Assembly: GCF_017357425.1 (NCBI RefSeq)
Contig: NZ_CP014572.1
Coordinates: 186,001 to 250,000 of the forward strand
Source of the DNA: Arthrobacter sp. D5-1
GTDB taxonomy: Bacteria; Actinomycetota; Actinomycetes; Actinomycetales; Micrococcaceae
Direction of reading: 5' to 3'
Length of the DNA stretch: 64,000 nt
Below are positions 61,971 to 64,000 of the stretch, one piece after another. Made by a program: the position numbers and the translations under genes. The notes below the pieces were generated by a model. That model ran no database searches and was not told the DNA's origin. It saw only the letters and a program-made list of their open reading frames with translations. Positions within the stretch are counted from its first letter, which is position 1. Every line of letters begins with the position of its first letter.

Positions 61971-62051
61971 TGGGTACCATTCAAGCCGTCATTAGGTTCG
62001 GCATGTCCGGCTGGTGGGTACCGTTCGGGCCGTCCTAGTGGGCTCCGATCA
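61971..62051. repeat. IS21-type right end with internal subrepeat
   Basis: The right terminal repeat is 62013-62051. A second copy of the motif GGTGGGTACC, then RTTCRRGCCGTC, begins at about 61973, in keeping with the multiple sub-sites at IS21 ends. Confidence 0.75.
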
Positions 62052-62193
62052 GACTGTCATACTCAGCTCACCCACTTTTGCTGTTCTTCGTTCGGGAAAA
62101 CACTCATGCTAGCTCTCCAGTCCTAAAGCTTCGCCCGCAGATGTGGCAACACTACTCGCGCACTGACAGAACTATGTTGTAAAAGGACTCTCC

Positions 62194-62586
62194 TCAAACG
62201 ATGGGGCCACCAAGACCCGAGCGTGTCCGGGAGGGTGCGACCAGACCTTTGATGGAACAAGCTTGGACGACATCGCGGTGAGGGGCCGCCGAGGATAGCT
62301 TTTGCCGCTTCAGATAACGGCCCCGAATCAAGTCCTGCAGTACGTCTTCGACGGGCACGGCCAACCGCCAGGTCCCGCGTCCGCCATCTGACTGCCCTGG
62401 CAACAGGTCGGTTGCGTTGCCGGAACCGCGCCTGCACCGATCAACCAGAACATAGACCTGCCGCAGGGACACACCCAGCTGCGCTGCAGCTTCGGCCGCA
62501 GCGCTGAGCCCTATTACGTCCCGCTGCGACAGGGGAGTGATCACGGCGGCGGTTCGGACCGCGGTATCCCAGTCCTCTTCGGTCAT
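62194..62586 (-). pseudogene. N-terminal fragment of a TniA-like transposase
   Basis: The 130-aa frame (LSQRDVIGLSAAAEAAAQLG; VSLRQVYVLVDRCRRGSGNA; DLIRGRYLKRQKLSS) matches the HTH-rich N terminus of Mu/TniA-type transposases. The catalytic DDE core is missing. It lies next to the IS21 element, which may have truncated it. Confidence 0.6.
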
Positions 62587-62820
62587 GGCCTATAGGCCAT
62601 GACCGAAGAGCGGAACATCGTTGTCCGTCATTTCGTCACCGCGGGAACAGGGCCGAGAACAGAACACCCATACGAAAAACCTAGTCCAGAGCCGTGGGAC
62701 GCGAAATGACTCGTTTGTGCAGCCGGCTTCGATTACTACGTGGTCATAGGCGGTTGCGCACACCGCGGAATAGAGAGGACATCAGTGCAAGCGACTGCGA
62801 ACAATGACAGTTCGTGTCAG

Positions 62821-62878
62821 TTCGGATGGGTGGGGGAGTGTCCCACTGAGGGTGTCCCAGTTCTAAGGAAATGGACAC
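62821..62878 (+). repeat. Second copy of the 10279-10340 repeat
   Basis: TTCGGATGGGTGGGGGAG, then TGTCCCA and the central TTCTAAGGAA match 10279-10337 with a few changes. TGACAGTTCG and TGTCAGTTCG precede it as a near-direct repeat. It is upstream of the TniA remnant, so it may be a transposon end. Region 62587-62996 has no gene. Confidence 0.5.
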
Positions 62879-62996
62879 TGATGGTTAGGTTTGTCCCACC
62901 CAGCGGGTCCCTATTACGCCTTACGGTGGCCGAATGCATCAAGTTAACCGACTCGCGAGGAATGGGCCGGATAATGCCCATTTTCGCGGATAGCCA

Positions 62997-63539
62997 TCAT
63001 TGGTATCTGGCAGGCAGATCTGTGGGCTGGGTATGGAGAGCGCATGTCTCCACGAGGACGTCCCAAGCTTTGGCCCTGTCGTCGTTTATGCCTCTCGACT
63101 TCGCCCACTGACCGGGAGTCATGGTACTCCCGGGCTCTCCGAGGTAGAGGTTAAGATCGGCGTAGTCGGAGATTCCGACCCTCAGGGTGCTGTCTGCGAC
63201 CCTGTACGAAAGCCTCTTGAGGTCTTCGAACAACACCTTGAGGTCCTGCTGGTTAAAGATGGACTCCGGGTGTTGGTGCCACCAGGCGTGAACGCCGATG
63301 GCTCTGATTTCGAGACAAGTCTCGTCATTGGACAGCGGGTGGGTGCCAGAACTGCCGTGGAAAACCGGGCCGTGTACGCCGCCGGCCGTGGCTTGCCCTG
63401 TTGCACTCCCGGTCGTTGTCGAGGACGCAGAACTGATTCCGTTAGTCGTCGTCTCAGTGCTGATTGTTCCGCTTGCCGTGCAGCCCGACAGGGAGAAAAG
63501 AATGACAGCTGCCAGGGCCTTGGCAGCACCGTGGGTCAA
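62997..63539 (-). CDS. Exported lipoprotein, 180 aa
   Basis: The lipobox is LFSLSGC, then a Thr/Ser-rich linker. A mature domain (ETCLEIRAIGVHAWWHQHPE; FEDLKRLSYRVADSTLRVGI) follows. TTG at 63539 has AAAGGA upstream and gives the signal. No family recognised. Two Cys in the domain may form a disulfide. Confidence 0.6.
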   Translation of the reverse strand: MTHGAAKALAAVILFSLSGCTASGTISTETTTNGISSASSTTTGSATGQATAGGVHGPVFHGSSGTHPLSNDETCLEIRAIGVHAWWHQHPESIFNQQDLKVLFEDLKRLSYRVADSTLRVGISDYADLNLYLGEPGSTMTPGQWAKSRGINDDRAKAWDVLVETCALHTQPTDLPARYQ

Positions 63540-64000
63540 AGGATTTCCTTTTGATTCGCGCCATTGTTTAAGGCGAAGTCTACGCCCGGCCCCAATTCCG
63601 AGGAAGACAGCGACCGTGAGCAGCGCAGGCGGTTTCAGACGCTCTCACCAGGGTGTCAAAATTCCTCAGGCTGCCAGGCTCATCAGAGGACGTGCAGTTT
63701 TCTTGTGAGCTATCAAGCCGGCGATACCGAGATGCTCGTTGACTAACCCAGTCGGCCCCGGGAGCTGGCCACTGAGGTCCACCGCGGGTGGCGGCTGTGA
63801 GTGGTTGCGCCTGTAAAGGCTGGTGTTGGCTTGGACACTTTGGCTGTAGAGGATCGGTCTGAGAATGTTGAGCAGCTGCGGTGGAACATAAGGCGGGTCC
63901 GTGGCGAGGCTAAGAGAAGCACAGCAGTTCCTAGGCTGCCGTTGACGGCCACGGTACGCGGGAGTCTCGGCTCCGGATTCAAGACAGCGTTCCGCCAATA
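63540..64000. other. Right edge, no confident gene
   Basis: A minus-strand frame from 63998 to 63666 reads SLATDPPYVPPQLLNILRPI and may extend beyond the window, but composition is ambiguous. No other feature recognised. Confidence 0.3.

Larger units (their letters stand above)
52864..62051. mobile_element. IS21-family element carrying merR-merA, with a nested recombinase insertion
   Basis: Identical 39-bp ends in inverse orientation (52864-52902 and 62013-62051) enclose merR, merA, istB and istA, the last split by a 4.3-kb insertion. IS21 elements carry istA and istB with ends close by; here 2.2 kb of mercury genes lie between istB and the left end. No matching direct flank repeat was found (left flank TGTCAACG, right flank GACTGTCA), so the flanks may have rearranged. 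Total length about 9.2 kb. Confidence 0.75.

Noticed and set aside
52856..62059. Target site duplication of the IS21 element
   Set aside because: The flanks (TGTCAACG and GACTGTCA) do not match directly, so no duplication is claimed.

Overview
The window is high-GC actinobacterial DNA, most likely from an Arthrobacter-type member of the Micrococcaceae. Plasmid or plasmid-like origin is suggested by a replication-protein tail, a ParA/ParB partition operon with a repeat-rich intergenic region, a serine resolvase, several orphan plasmid-type genes and dense metal-resistance cargo between mobile-element remnants. No rRNA, tRNA or CRISPR array was seen. Genus and replicon type are inferences from protein style, not from a search.

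Region 1 (1-10.6 kb) is the replicon backbone: the 3' end of a winged-helix replication-type gene, parAB, two related 42-43 bp repeats, a resolvase, two paralogous regulators with matching upstream operators, and a divergent XRE regulator / DUF3800 pair. Region 2 (10.6-22.6 kb) is metal handling: a VIT-type transporter, a copper block (F510_1955 protein, DUF305, DUF6153, CopB-type ATPase, CopZ), a frameshifted P1B-4 ATPase with its ArsR sensor and an IscA-like protein, then an MFS exporter with a second ArsR, and a receiver-only response regulator. Region 3 (22.8-27 kb) holds Lgt and a tightly overlapping redox operon: ApbE, a ferric-reductase-like haem membrane protein, a NuoF-like flavoprotein and a ferredoxin. 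Region 4 (27-33.5 kb) is a persulfide/sulfite detoxification block under a CstR-like repressor: rhodaneses, a TauE/SafE exporter, a persulfide dioxygenase fusion and an MFS transporter.

Region 5 (33.5-47.6 kb) is an envelope module: two DedA proteins, an HtrA-type protease, a PepSY protein, an orphan ATP synthase subunit c, an ABC-2 exporter, a two-component system, a PAP2 phosphatase and an MprF-like protein. CTGAG half-sites spaced 11 bp apart lie before most of its transcription units, which suggests one regulon run by the local OmpR-type regulator. Region 6 (47.6-52.8 kb) has small plasmid-type hypothetical genes, a DNA-ligase fragment and an ECF sigma operon with secreted proteins.

Region 7 (52.86-62.05 kb) is a nested mobile structure. 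Identical 39-bp inverted ends bound an IS21-family element that carries merR-merA as passengers. Its istA is split cleanly by a 4.3-kb insertion encoding two adjacent tyrosine recombinases, reminiscent of Tn554 TnpA/TnpB. Beyond it are a tniA remnant, a repeat also found at 10.3 kb, and a lipoprotein gene.
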